Positions 52,989 through 64,000 of a DNA stretch of 64,000 nt are shown here, one piece after another. Where the stretch lies: positions 1-64,000 of the forward strand of contig JABJGO010000040.1 in NCBI GenBank assembly GCA_018662225.1, read 5' to 3'. The number at the start of each line of letters is the position of its first letter. The first letter of the stretch is position 1. Under the pieces are notes generated by a model that was given only the letters and a program-made list of their open reading frames with translations, searched no databases and had not been told where the DNA came from. The stretch comes from Rhodospirillales bacterium (GTDB lineage Bacteria; Pseudomonadota; Alphaproteobacteria; Rhodospirillales; Casp-alpha2). The position numbers were made by a program, and so were the translations under genes.

Positions 52989-54674
52989 CTATTCATGCAC
53001 TTGGTCATGGGCCTGGTCACGGGCCTGGTCACGGGCCTGGTCACGGACCTGGTCACGCAGGACAAATTTCTGAATCTTGCCCGTTGATGTTTTGGGCAAG
53101 TCGCCAAACACCACACGTTTTGGCCTTTTGAATCCTGCCATGTTGTCTTTACAAAATGCAATGATTTCTTCTTCGGTTGCCGTGGCATCCGGTTTCAATT
53201 CCACAAAGGCACATGGCACTTCGCCCCATTTCTCATCGGGTACGGCAACCACAGCAGCCAAGGCCACTGAAGGGTGTTTATAAAGAACCCCCTCTACTTC
53301 CACAGACGAGATGTTCTCACCACCAGAGATAATCACATCCTTCAGGCGGTCCTTGATCTGAATATATCCATTCGAATGCACCACAGCCAGATCACCAGAA
53401 TGGAACCAGCCATCAGCAAACGCTGTTTCTGTTGCCTCGGGCGCTTTGTAGTAGCCCTTCATGACCGCATTACCCCGGATGAGGATCTCGCCTAAAACCT
53501 TACCGTTGGCCGGTACCGGGTTGGCAGTGCCAACTTCGGCCACAATGATGCCTTCCATCATGGGGAAGCGTACACCTTGCTGAGACTTGATTTCGGCCTG
53601 CTCGTCAAATGGCAAGGCATCCCACTGATCCTGCCAGGCGCAATGGAGCACATGACCATAGGTTTCGGTCAGGCCATACACATGCATGACCTCAAACCCC
53701 AGAGCCTGAACCTGTTCCAGCACGGCCGCAGGCGGTGGTGCACCAGCCGTCATGGCCTTAACCGGATGATCGAATGTCTTCTTTTCCTCGTCCGGTGCGT
53801 TGACCAACATGCCCAAAACAATGGGCGCGCCACCAAAATGGCTGATCTTGTGTTCGACAACCGCATCAAAGACCGCCTTGGCGGTGGTATAGCGACAGCA
53901 AACGATGGTCCCGGTTACCGCCGCCATGGTCCAGGCATGGCCCCAGCCGTTACAATGGAACATGGGAACCGTGTACAGATACGTTGGGTGATTGGGCAAT
54001 CCCCAGCCGACCACGGTGCCCATGGTCATGAGGTACGAGCCACGGTGGTGATAGACCACGCCTTTGGGGCGACCACTGGTGCCAGATGTGTAGTTTAGCG
54101 CCAGCGCCTGCCATTCATCCGTGGGCAAGGTCCACGCGAAGTCTGGCTGGCCTGTATTCAGAAACGCTTCGTAATCCATGCTGCCCAGCCGCTCACCTTC
54201 GCCGTCTTTCAACTGGGCCTGATCATCCACAATATCGATGATGTGAAGATCGCCCCGACCATGCAATTCAAGGGCTGCCTTCATGGTAGGCGAAAACTGG
54301 GTGTCGGTGATCAGCACCTTGGCGTCGCTATGATCCAGAATGTAGGCAATGGTGTCCGCGTCCAAACGCGTGTTCATAGCGTTGAGAACGGCCCCACACA
54401 TGGGAACACCGTAATGGGCTTCAAACAGCTCAGGGGTGTTGGCAGCGATAACGGTAACAGTATCGCCCACGCCAATGCCTAAATTATCCAGTGCACTGGC
54501 CAGACGCACACAGCGGTCATAGGATTCGCGCCAGTTATAGCGGCGGTAGCCATAGATAACGGCAGGATAGTCAGGGAAGACGTCCCGAGCGCGTTGCATG
54601 AAGGACAGTGGCGAAAGGCTCACATAATTGGCTGCATTCTTGTCCAGGCCGCTATCGTACGCATTTGAGGACAT
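52989..54674 (-). CDS. dmdB: Acyl-CoA synthetase, probable methylmercaptopropionate-CoA ligase DmdB
   Basis: 561 residues of the AMP-forming acyl-CoA synthetase family. The ATP loop is NYTSGTSGRPKGV (194-206), then YGLTETYGH, GWFHSGDLAV and IKDRLKDVIISGGENISS. The C-terminal catalytic lysine is Lys533 in KTSTGKIQKF. Lying 35 bp after dmdA, it most likely activates the MMPA released by DmdA to MMPA-CoA, the second step of DMSP demethylation. The last 20 or so residues are a repeated R-D-Q-A tail made by a 12-bp tandem array. dmdC and dmdD are not in the window. Confidence 0.88.
   Translation of the reverse strand: MSSNAYDSGLDKNAANYVSLSPLSFMQRARDVFPDYPAVIYGYRRYNWRESYDRCVRLASALDNLGIGVGDTVTVIAANTPELFEAHYGVPMCGAVLNAMNTRLDADTIAYILDHSDAKVLITDTQFSPTMKAALELHGRGDLHIIDIVDDQAQLKDGEGERLGSMDYEAFLNTGQPDFAWTLPTDEWQALALNYTSGTSGRPKGVVYHHRGSYLMTMGTVVGWGLPNHPTYLYTVPMFHCNGWGHAWTMAAVTGTIVCCRYTTAKAVFDAVVEHKISHFGGAPIVLGMLVNAPDEEKKTFDHPVKAMTAGAPPPAAVLEQVQALGFEVMHVYGLTETYGHVLHCAWQDQWDALPFDEQAEIKSQQGVRFPMMEGIIVAEVGTANPVPANGKVLGEILIRGNAVMKGYYKAPEATETAFADGWFHSGDLAVVHSNGYIQIKDRLKDVIISGGENISSVEVEGVLYKHPSVALAAVVAVPDEKWGEVPCAFVELKPDATATEEEIIAFCKDNMAGFKRPKRVVFGDLPKTSTGKIQKFVLRDQVRDQARDQARDQAHDQVHE
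52999..53058 (-). repeat. Five 12-bp tandem repeats in the dmdB 3' end
   Basis: The unit GCCTGGTCACGG occurs five times without gaps; the three middle copies are identical and the outer two vary. It is read in frame as R-D-Q-A/V repeats at the C-terminus of DmdB, beyond the catalytic lysine, so copy number could change without breaking the enzyme. Confidence 0.9.
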
Positions 54675-54709
54675 TATCGCTCTCCCTGATGTACTCAGAT
54701 AGGTATAAC

Positions 54710-55825
54710 TCAGATAAAAGGCAGGTCAGATACACTGCCGTCACGCATCGTGCCATCGGGCAAGACGACCTTAACCGCCAAACCCACATCCCAGAAGCCT
54801 TTGTCCATCATGGCAAAGGCAACCGTACTTGCCAAATCGGGTGAATAGGCAGACGACGTGACACCGCCCACGTGCTTACCATTAACCTGTACTGACCATT
54901 CATCTGTTGTGGGTGGTACGGGGCCACCATCGATCTTCAAACCTCGCACAAGGCGACGAGTCCCTTCTGCCATGACTTTGGCCACCGCATCGCGGCCCAG
55001 CGCCTCAATGGGGCGGTCCACATGACAATATCGGTCCAAGCCACATTCCAGCGGATTGTGCGCACGGGTCATATCATTCCCGTAGGACAACAGCCCACCT
55101 TCAATGCGCTCAATATGGTTGGGGCAACCGGGTCTGATCTCAAAAGGCTGGCCCGCTTCCCACAAGGCATCCCACAATTCCAACGCCAGATCTTCACGAT
55201 CCACATAAATTTCAAACCCGCCCTGTTTGCTCCATCCGGACCGGGCGATGACAAAGGGGTGATTGTTGAAGCTCAGGCGCTCAAAGCGGAAAAAACGAAT
55301 ATCACGCACCGACTCGCCAAACACCTGAGCCATCAAATCGTCTGATTTAGGCCCCTGAATAGCCAGCGGCCATACGTCAGGCTCGTGGGTCGCCACATCC
55401 AAACCCAAGCCTGTGGCTAACCCCCGTGCCCACAACAGCACATCAGAGTCCGCCAAAGACAGCCAATAATGATCATCAGCCAGCTTCAAGCCCACCGGAT
55501 CGTTGATCATACCGCCGTCAGTGTCGACCAGTGGTGCGTAGAAGCATTGGCCTTCAATCATGCCGCCAATGTCGCGGACCGTCATCAACTGTACCAGGCG
55601 CGCCGCATCCGGACCCTGTATTGAGACCTGGCGTTCACACCCCACATCCCAGATCTGAACATGTTGTTTCAGATGGGTATAGTCAGCCTCAACGGATTCA
55701 AATACCGTTGCCAACAGCATGTGGTTATAGACGGTGTAGCTTTTAACCCCAGCCGCTTCCACACGTGGCGAAAATGGTGTCCGCCGGGTGCGACGGGACT
55801 GGGAAAGTGTAGCCGGTGCCATCAT
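54710..55825 (-). CDS. dmdA: Dimethylsulfoniopropionate demethylase DmdA
   Basis: Transfers a methyl group from DMSP to tetrahydrofolate, leaving methylmercaptopropionate. 371 residues from the ATG at 55825, which has AAAGG upstream and lies 8 nt after the DUF1326 stop. The GcvT fold matches DmdA closely as I remember it: SRRTRRTPFSPRVEAAGVKS at the start, then CERQVSIQGPDAARL, SGWSKQGGFEIYVD and LLSYGNDMTRAHNPLECGL. DmdA is distinguished from GcvT by such stretches. The adjacent acyl-CoA ligase strengthens the call. Confidence 0.93.
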   Translation of the reverse strand: MMAPATLSQSRRTRRTPFSPRVEAAGVKSYTVYNHMLLATVFESVEADYTHLKQHVQIWDVGCERQVSIQGPDAARLVQLMTVRDIGGMIEGQCFYAPLVDTDGGMINDPVGLKLADDHYWLSLADSDVLLWARGLATGLGLDVATHEPDVWPLAIQGPKSDDLMAQVFGESVRDIRFFRFERLSFNNHPFVIARSGWSKQGGFEIYVDREDLALELWDALWEAGQPFEIRPGCPNHIERIEGGLLSYGNDMTRAHNPLECGLDRYCHVDRPIEALGRDAVAKVMAEGTRRLVRGLKIDGGPVPPTTDEWSVQVNGKHVGGVTSSAYSPDLASTVAFAMMDKGFWDVGLAVKVVLPDGTMRDGSVSDLPFI

Positions 55826-55833
55826 CAGGGCCT

Positions 55834-56445
55834 TTACGGGCCAGACCACTCAAGGCGACAGAACTCGGCGCTGCGGCCACCGAAGTCCCAAACCCGGCCA
55901 AAATCACGGATTTTGGCTGTCGTTGCTTTGGACACGATAATATCAGGCGCAATCCAATACCCTGAATTCTTGATCACCACGGGTTCTTTGCCGTTGGCCC
56001 CCATAACAGGCTCGATCACAGCGTCGATCTTGCGGGGGATATTGAATACGCGTTTGTCACCATTCTTGGCATAAGAAATAGGTACACGTTTGGCGCCCAG
56101 ATACTGACCCACCAACACACGAAGCACGCCAGTGCTGCCACCGGCCTGACCAGTCAGGATTTCTTCGATGGCCTGCGCCTGAAAATCATCAGCGCGTTCG
56201 TCAATGTAAAGAGCCGCTGTCCAGTTACCACGCCCCATGTTGCCGGGAATATCCAGCAAGATACCTGCGTTCAGGCCATCCAGCTTGGTATTGCCAAAAT
56301 AGCCGTCTTCAATCTGGATACCGGCCCAACCCTGACAGTAACCTTCGGTTGGGGGGTGAACACCCAATGACACAACGCAGGGGCAGAAAACTGTGCAGCT
56401 GCAATTGAGGATCAATTCACCGTTTAACGTCCACTTCTTTGCCAT
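55834..56445 (-). CDS. DUF1326 protein with N-terminal cysteine cluster
   Basis: 203 residues. The DUF1326 hallmark is at the N-terminus: Cys15, Cys17, Cys21, Cys23 and Cys37 in LILNCSCTVFCPCVVS and the following EGYCQGW. The arrangement looks like a metal site. There is no signal peptide. The family has no established function that I know of and is often next to DUF2182, as here. It lies 14 bp after the DUF2182 gene and 8 bp before dmdA, so all are surely co-transcribed. A role in handling the metal needed by the cupins, or in DMSP/methylthiol metabolism, is inference. Confidence 0.82.
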   Translation of the reverse strand: MAKKWTLNGELILNCSCTVFCPCVVSLGVHPPTEGYCQGWAGIQIEDGYFGNTKLDGLNAGILLDIPGNMGRGNWTAALYIDERADDFQAQAIEEILTGQAGGSTGVLRVLVGQYLGAKRVPISYAKNGDKRVFNIPRKIDAVIEPVMGANGKEPVVIKNSGYWIAPDIIVSKATTAKIRDFGRVWDFGGRSAEFCRLEWSGP

Positions 56446-56459
56446 CGTTTTTCCTTACT

Positions 56460-57380
56460 TTACGAAATAACCGTGGTGATGAGGCTTAAACCCCACACAA
56501 CAAGTACAACACCAATTACTCGCCCAAAAAATTGACCTTTGGGTAGAATTTTTTCAAATAACATAATAACGCTCAAGATCGCCATCCACACCAGGTTCAT
56601 GGTACCACCCACAAACATGATGGCCATCAACGCCCAGCAACACCCGGCACAATAGAGGCCATGCTGCATGCCCATTCGAACAGCACCAATTTTACCTTCG
56701 CGCCAATGAAGCAGAAAGTATTTCATGGGTGAACGACATTGGCTGAGACAGGCTTCCTTCAAGGCGCTCCATTGATACAGGCCTGCCATGATCAAAACCA
56801 CGCCACCAACAACAGGGGCCACGTCCAGCAATGACGCGGACTGCGCAAATGTGTCACTAATGAGCCATTGAAGCATGGTCACCCCGACACCAAGGCCAAC
56901 CCAAACCAGCAAATACCCACTGGCAAACACGGCCGTGGGGGCACTCGGCATTCCTTTTGTGGCGGCGGCCTGGTTAATATCTGAATAGGCCGCGATCACG
57001 GGGGCTGCCGTCGGTAACATCATGCCAATAGCCATGACCATCCACATGGCCAGCACCAGCGCGGATTGCTCTATGGTCCAGCGTCCGGCGTCCGTGCCAC
57101 TGCTGGCGATCACGGCACGGCAAATTTCGCTCCAGATTGATCCAGGGGGAAAGGCACTATACCCGGCCCAAACGAGAACCTGATCGACCATTTCCATACC
57201 GGGGCCAAGATTGGTGACACCACCATCAACCGCCGCATGATCCATGGCAAATACCCAGACACCGACCCAGGCCATTGCACTGGCCGCAACAATTGCGCCA
57301 TAGACCGTCAGTCGTTCCCACGGAAATACTGGCGCATCAGGCGAAACCGCCGCGTTATCAATTGGTAGTGTGTGCGTCAT
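56460..57380 (-). CDS. DUF2182 integral membrane protein, putative metal-binding
   Basis: 306 residues with about seven membrane helices (about 24-46, 106-130, 150-172, 186-204, 245-262, 264-278, 286-304). Conserved polar features fit DUF2182: MAIGMMLPTAAP in helix 2, CLSQCRSP (Cys211, Cys215), and HGLYCAGCCWALM (His240, Cys244, Cys247, Cys248). The cysteine/histidine pairs in or near the membrane suggest metal or thiol chemistry. It is the first gene of the DMSP operon and is divergent from a LysR regulator. Confidence 0.82.
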   Translation of the reverse strand: MTHTLPIDNAAVSPDAPVFPWERLTVYGAIVAASAMAWVGVWVFAMDHAAVDGGVTNLGPGMEMVDQVLVWAGYSAFPPGSIWSEICRAVIASSGTDAGRWTIEQSALVLAMWMVMAIGMMLPTAAPVIAAYSDINQAAATKGMPSAPTAVFASGYLLVWVGLGVGVTMLQWLISDTFAQSASLLDVAPVVGGVVLIMAGLYQWSALKEACLSQCRSPMKYFLLHWREGKIGAVRMGMQHGLYCAGCCWALMAIMFVGGTMNLVWMAILSVIMLFEKILPKGQFFGRVIGVVLVVWGLSLITTVIS

Positions 57381-57443
57381 TGGCTCGTCAACAGGTCCTC
57401 AAATCGTCCTTCGAGCGCATTTTCTGCCACACCGATGCCCATC

Positions 57444-57475
57444 ACAAGCAATGAATATTGGACATATGGCCTTGT
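57444..57475. promoter_or_regulatory. Candidate LysR operator between the DMSP operon and its divergent regulator
   Basis: The 113-bp divergent spacer contains ACAAG (57444-57448) and CTTGT (57471-57475) as an inverted pair. Between them are CAAT-N4-ATTG and a T-N11-A spacing (TGAATATTGGACA), the loose consensus of LysR sites. AT-rich DNA follows. Weak evidence by itself; the position makes it the obvious control region. Confidence 0.35.
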
Positions 57476-57493
57476 TTTATTTATGGATCAGTT

Positions 57494-58396
57494 ATGAAAC
57501 GCCGATTACCTCCCTTGAACTGGCTCAGATCCTTCGAATCAGCGGCACGATTGCTCAGCTTCACCGCTGCGGGTGAAGAGCTGTATCTGACCCAGGCCGC
57601 CATCAGCCAGCATATCAAATCACTGGAGCAATATCTGGGAACGCCGCTGTTCATCCGCCTGCCACGAAGCCTGCGCCTTACAGATCATGGCAGGGCCTAT
57701 CAGCTACGAATCGAACCTGTTCTTAATCAGCTGGCCGACGACACAGACGAGATATTTGGCCACGACACCAAGAACCAGCTGGTTATTCGGGTTAACGCGG
57801 CATTTTCCGTGCTTTGGCTGGCCCCCCGCATTGGCCGCTTTCTCGCCGCAAACCCCAATATTGATTTGCGGATCACCAACCCCGTGTGGGCGCTGGGTGA
57901 AATGGAAGAAGGCGCGGATTTTGAAATCCAGTACGGTAGTGGCGATTGGCCAGGGATGGACGTAACCCAACTAACCCGGGATACGTTGTTCCCGGTGTGC
58001 CATCCGGATCACGTGTCGCGTACCCATGACGACTTAGCCGCAGAGCTACGCATCCATGTGATCGGTTATCGGGACGGTTGGGCAGACTGGTGCAAGGTTG
58101 CGAATTCAGCAGACCTGGCCATTAACCGCGATATCCAGTGCGATAATTCCATCATGGCTTTCGAGATGGCTGCCAAGGGCATCGGCGTGGCAATTGCGCG
58201 TCACTCGTTGGCAAGCGAGATGTTGGGCAAAGGAGTTCTGGCGCGGCCTTTCGATACGGCGGTGCCGACCAGTCAAAACTTCTATCTCATAAATCCGCTC
58301 AACGTATCCACATCACCGTCGAAAACGGCTTTCCGAGACTGGCTCATCGCTGAGGCAGCAGAATTTCAAGACGGAAGCTCTATCCCCGCACCATAA
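57494..58396 (+). CDS. LysR-family regulator (GcvA-like), probable DMSP cluster regulator
   Basis: 300 residues from the ATG at 57494 (MKRRLPPLNWLRSFE); the frame extends to 57458. The winged helix-turn-helix is LSFTAAGEELYLTQAAISQH followed by IKSLEQYLGTPLF, of the GcvA style. The C-terminal effector domain (about 90-295) is periplasmic-binding-protein-like. It is divergent from the DUF2182-dmdAB operon and convergent with the second cupin, whose stop it overlaps by 17 bp, so it probably controls one or both. The ligand may be DMSP, acrylate or a derivative (inference). Confidence 0.85.
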   Translation: MKRRLPPLNWLRSFESAARLLSFTAAGEELYLTQAAISQHIKSLEQYLGTPLFIRLPRSLRLTDHGRAYQLRIEPVLNQLADDTDEIFGHDTKNQLVIRVNAAFSVLWLAPRIGRFLAANPNIDLRITNPVWALGEMEEGADFEIQYGSGDWPGMDVTQLTRDTLFPVCHPDHVSRTHDDLAAELRIHVIGYRDGWADWCKVANSADLAINRDIQCDNSIMAFEMAAKGIGVAIARHSLASEMLGKGVLARPFDTAVPTSQNFYLINPLNVSTSPSKTAFRDWLIAEAAEFQDGSSIPAP

Positions 58397-59000
58397 CAAG
58401 GGGGCTATCCACATGGGTGGTCCATAACCACACCGTCAACAATGCTGAATGGTTGGTTTGCATGGCGTGGCGAATGCCTGTTTCATGGTGAATCAGTGTG
58501 CCGGATTCCACAGGGAACCATGGGTCTGAGCCAATTTTCCAATCCCCGTCACCACCGATGATCCAGTACGTCTCCACTGCTTGATGAGCATGGGGTGGAT
58601 AGTAGATATCAGGTGCCTGAATACTAAAACCGCCGGCGATTTTGTCTGATACCAGTGGGCCGTTACTGCCGAAGATCGAACAATAGGCAAAACGGTTCTG
58701 GAAAGCCTCGATATCAGGTTCATCCGCGTTGCCTTCGCCCCACAGGTTCCACCTGATCTGATCCTTGGCACCGAGAATGGCTTCACCAATCATGTGGGCG
58801 TTGGACCCGTATTGCCCTGCCGACGTGCACAGGCTTTCAAGGCACTCATCCACAACTGCCGGGCTGCGGGGTTCCGTCGGTTGTAACGCCGACGACCATT
58901 TAACATGTTTTAAGGCAAAGGCCGCAGCCTCACCCGCATCGTCACCATTTAATGCCGCGGATTCGAACAAATCCTTCAAAGCCCCAATTACGCGCTTCAT
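58380..59000 (-). CDS. DMSP-lyase-like cupin (DddL/DddQ superfamily), copy 2
   Basis: 206 residues. Cupin motif 1 is YYPPHAHQAVETYWIIGG (133-150; His137, His139, Glu143, Tyr145). Motif 2 is HHETGIRHAMQT (171-182; His178), then LWTTHVDSP. Metal and catalytic-type residues line up one for one with the cupin at 52360, and the W after GGDGD also matches. It resembles DddQ more than other lyases by eye. It starts 3 nt after the ligA stop on the same strand, so it is attached to a housekeeping operon. The two N-terminal halves differ strongly, arguing against a recent duplication. Confidence 0.8.
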   Translation of the reverse strand: MKRVIGALKDLFESAALNGDDAGEAAAFALKHVKWSSALQPTEPRSPAVVDECLESLCTSAGQYGSNAHMIGEAILGAKDQIRWNLWGEGNADEPDIEAFQNRFAYCSIFGSNGPLVSDKIAGGFSIQAPDIYYPPHAHQAVETYWIIGGDGDWKIGSDPWFPVESGTLIHHETGIRHAMQTNHSALLTVWLWTTHVDSPLVMVRG

Positions 59001-59003
59001 ACT

Positions 59004-62785
<3,782 letters not shown>

Positions 62786-62826
62786 GGGCGGGGCAAACTC
62801 TCAGATATTTAGCAGGCCATCAATTA

Positions 62827-63666
62827 TTACCAGAACTTATACCAGGACTCATCTTCCGTCTCATCTACACGGATCTGTTTGCCCTCGACCAATTGGTAAG
62901 CATCCACGTACCACTCACTACCGGGGAAGTTATGTCCCAGCACGGCAGCACTTTTCCGTGCCTCCTCTACCAAACCAATGGCGAGATATGACTCGGTCAT
63001 CCGCAATAATGCTTCTGGCACGTGAGTTGTGGTCTGGTATTGGTCAATCACCACCTTGAAGCGGTTAATCGCCGCCAGATACTGGCCCTGTTCCCCGTAA
63101 TACCGACCAATTTCCATTTCCTTACCCGCCAAATGATCAAACGTCAGGTCAAGCTTGACCCGGGCGTCCTTGGCGTAGCTGCTCTCAGGGAACCGGGTGA
63201 TCAACTCGTTCAGCGTGCGTAAGGCATCGCTGGTCATTTGCTGATCGCGGTCTACCGTGGAAATTTGTTCGTAATAGCAAAGCGCCTTCAGATAATAAGC
63301 GTAAGGCGTATCGCTGTGCGAAGGGTGTAGCTGGATAAACCGGTCAAGGGTGATGACCGCATCATCGTAGTCGTTATCCATATAATAGGAAAATGCCGCC
63401 ATGAGCTGGCCTTTTGTGGCCCACTTGGAATAAGGGTGTTGCCGTTCGACCTCATCAAAACCTTTGGCCGCGATCTTATAGTTGCCTTTATCCAAATTAT
63501 TTTTGGCGGCATTATAGAGAATGTCGACGGGTTCTTCCACGTACTCATCTTGCGACGGTGCCGCGCAAGCAGACAGGAACACCATAACACCCATGATCAG
63601 CAAAATGCCGAAGGACAGGCCAGGTATGGCTGATTTTTGGCTCGTGTGACGCATCATCGAATTCAT
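62827..63666 (-). CDS. bamD: Outer membrane assembly lipoprotein BamD
   Basis: 279 residues from the ATG at 63666; a longer frame to 63756 adds an unneeded hydrophobic stretch, and ATGs at 63657 and 63654 are alternatives. A lipoprotein signal ends in FLSAC, with Cys34 as the lipidated residue. TPR-like helices follow (LYNAAKNNLDKGNYKIAAKG, then HPSHSDTPYAYYLKALCYYE), five repeats as in BamD/ComL. It works with BamA to insert outer-membrane proteins. Confidence 0.93.
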   Translation of the reverse strand: MNSMMRHTSQKSAIPGLSFGILLIMGVMVFLSACAAPSQDEYVEEPVDILYNAAKNNLDKGNYKIAAKGFDEVERQHPYSKWATKGQLMAAFSYYMDNDYDDAVITLDRFIQLHPSHSDTPYAYYLKALCYYEQISTVDRDQQMTSDALRTLNELITRFPESSYAKDARVKLDLTFDHLAGKEMEIGRYYGEQGQYLAAINRFKVVIDQYQTTTHVPEALLRMTESYLAIGLVEEARKSAAVLGHNFPGSEWYVDAYQLVEGKQIRVDETEDESWYKFW

Positions 63667-63790
63667 CGTATTTTTGGGCGGCTCTTGTTCTCGTACCATA
63701 AGAATATAACACGCCAAAAATGCGAAGACGAACACTCGCTGAGGAATGTTCGTCACAAATTACCGCATTTGAGTCAAAAAATCTGGAAAA

Positions 63791-64000
63791 TCAGGCGTTC
63801 GCTGCAATTGCGAATTCTGAACGATCCGCATCGATGCCGCCATTTGGCATGTTATCGGCTTCATCGGCGGCAATAACATCATATGTCCACGCCGATTCGT
63901 CCGCGAATAAAGCGCGAAGCAATTGGTTGTTCAGGGCATGGCCGGAACGGACGCCAGAGAACGCCCCAATGATCTGACCACCGGCCAGATACATGTCGCC
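63791..64000 (-). CDS. lpxC: UDP-3-O-acyl-N-acetylglucosamine deacetylase LpxC, C-terminal part
   Basis: The last 69 or so residues of LpxC; the start is beyond the right edge. The tail [20 protein letters not shown] is highly characteristic of LpxC, where the histidine lies near the active site. LpxC commits lipid A synthesis. The gene lies 124 bp upstream of bamD on the same strand, giving lpxC-bamD-recN-ligA. Confidence 0.93.
   Translation of the reverse strand, partial: GDMYLAGGQIIGAFSGVRSGHALNNQLLRALFADESAWTYDVIAADEADNMPNGGIDADRSEFAIAANA

Overview
This is chromosomal DNA of a marine-type alphaproteobacterium, probably near the Rhodospirillales/SAR116 radiation. That placement is inferred from gene content and gene order, not from a marker-gene tree. 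Supporting blocks are lpxC-bamD-recN-ligA, mutY-dciA-dsbA-smc, glyQ-glyS-ppdK and an F0 cluster with separate b' and b subunits (atpI-atpB-atpE-atpF'-atpF). The marine habit is inferred from a DMSP (dimethylsulfoniopropionate) catabolic cluster. I see no prophage, CRISPR array or intact insertion sequence.

Layout. 1-628 holds no convincing gene but carries repeat signals. 0.6-5.5 kb is a surface-glycan block: asnB and three glycosyltransferases (GT4, GT2, GT9). 5.6-7.2 kb has ygfZ and a methyltransferase. 7.2-10.4 kb is a sulfite-oxidation locus: an ECF sigma factor, its anti-sigma factor, a Tat-exported molybdenum sulfite dehydrogenase and a small cytochrome c. 10.5-14.7 kb holds a sulfatase bracketed by 39-bp direct repeats and a divergent dimethylglycine/sarcosine dehydrogenase-like flavoprotein. 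14.7-24.4 kb is mostly housekeeping (ppdK, glyS, glyQ, trmN6, ispB, tRNA-Pro). 25.1-31.5 kb is a co-directional run of M24 peptidase, MFS transporter, molybdopterin oxidoreductase, ABC1/UbiB-type kinase and ABM protein, of unknown overall purpose. 31.7-38.1 kb holds a PhyH dioxygenase, a frameshifted Sel1-repeat gene, mlaC, an orphan TRAP-type binding protein, a cytochrome c, apt and an MFS transporter. 38.1-51.9 kb holds mutY, dciA, an agmatinase-like gene, dsbA, smc, two transporters, the F0 genes and queC.

52.3-59.0 kb is the most interesting part. A tight minus-strand operon reads DUF2182, DUF1326, dmdA, dmdB, then a DMSP-lyase-like cupin. A divergent LysR regulator follows, and then a second DMSP-lyase-like cupin attached to the end of recN-ligA. 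DMSP demethylation (DmdA, DmdB) and a candidate cleavage route (two cupins) therefore lie side by side, with an uncharacterised cysteine-rich protein and membrane partner in the same operon. Methanethiol sulfur from demethylation could end as sulfite and be handled by the 7-10 kb locus, so the two regions may belong to one organosulfur economy (inference).

At sequence level, 11-12 bp tandem duplications recur at gene ends and leaders (8.9, 23.1, 23.15, 24.26 and 53.0 kb). A paired-repeat element of about 43 bp, resembling IS ends, occurs at 0.45 kb and, inverted, at 31.5 kb.
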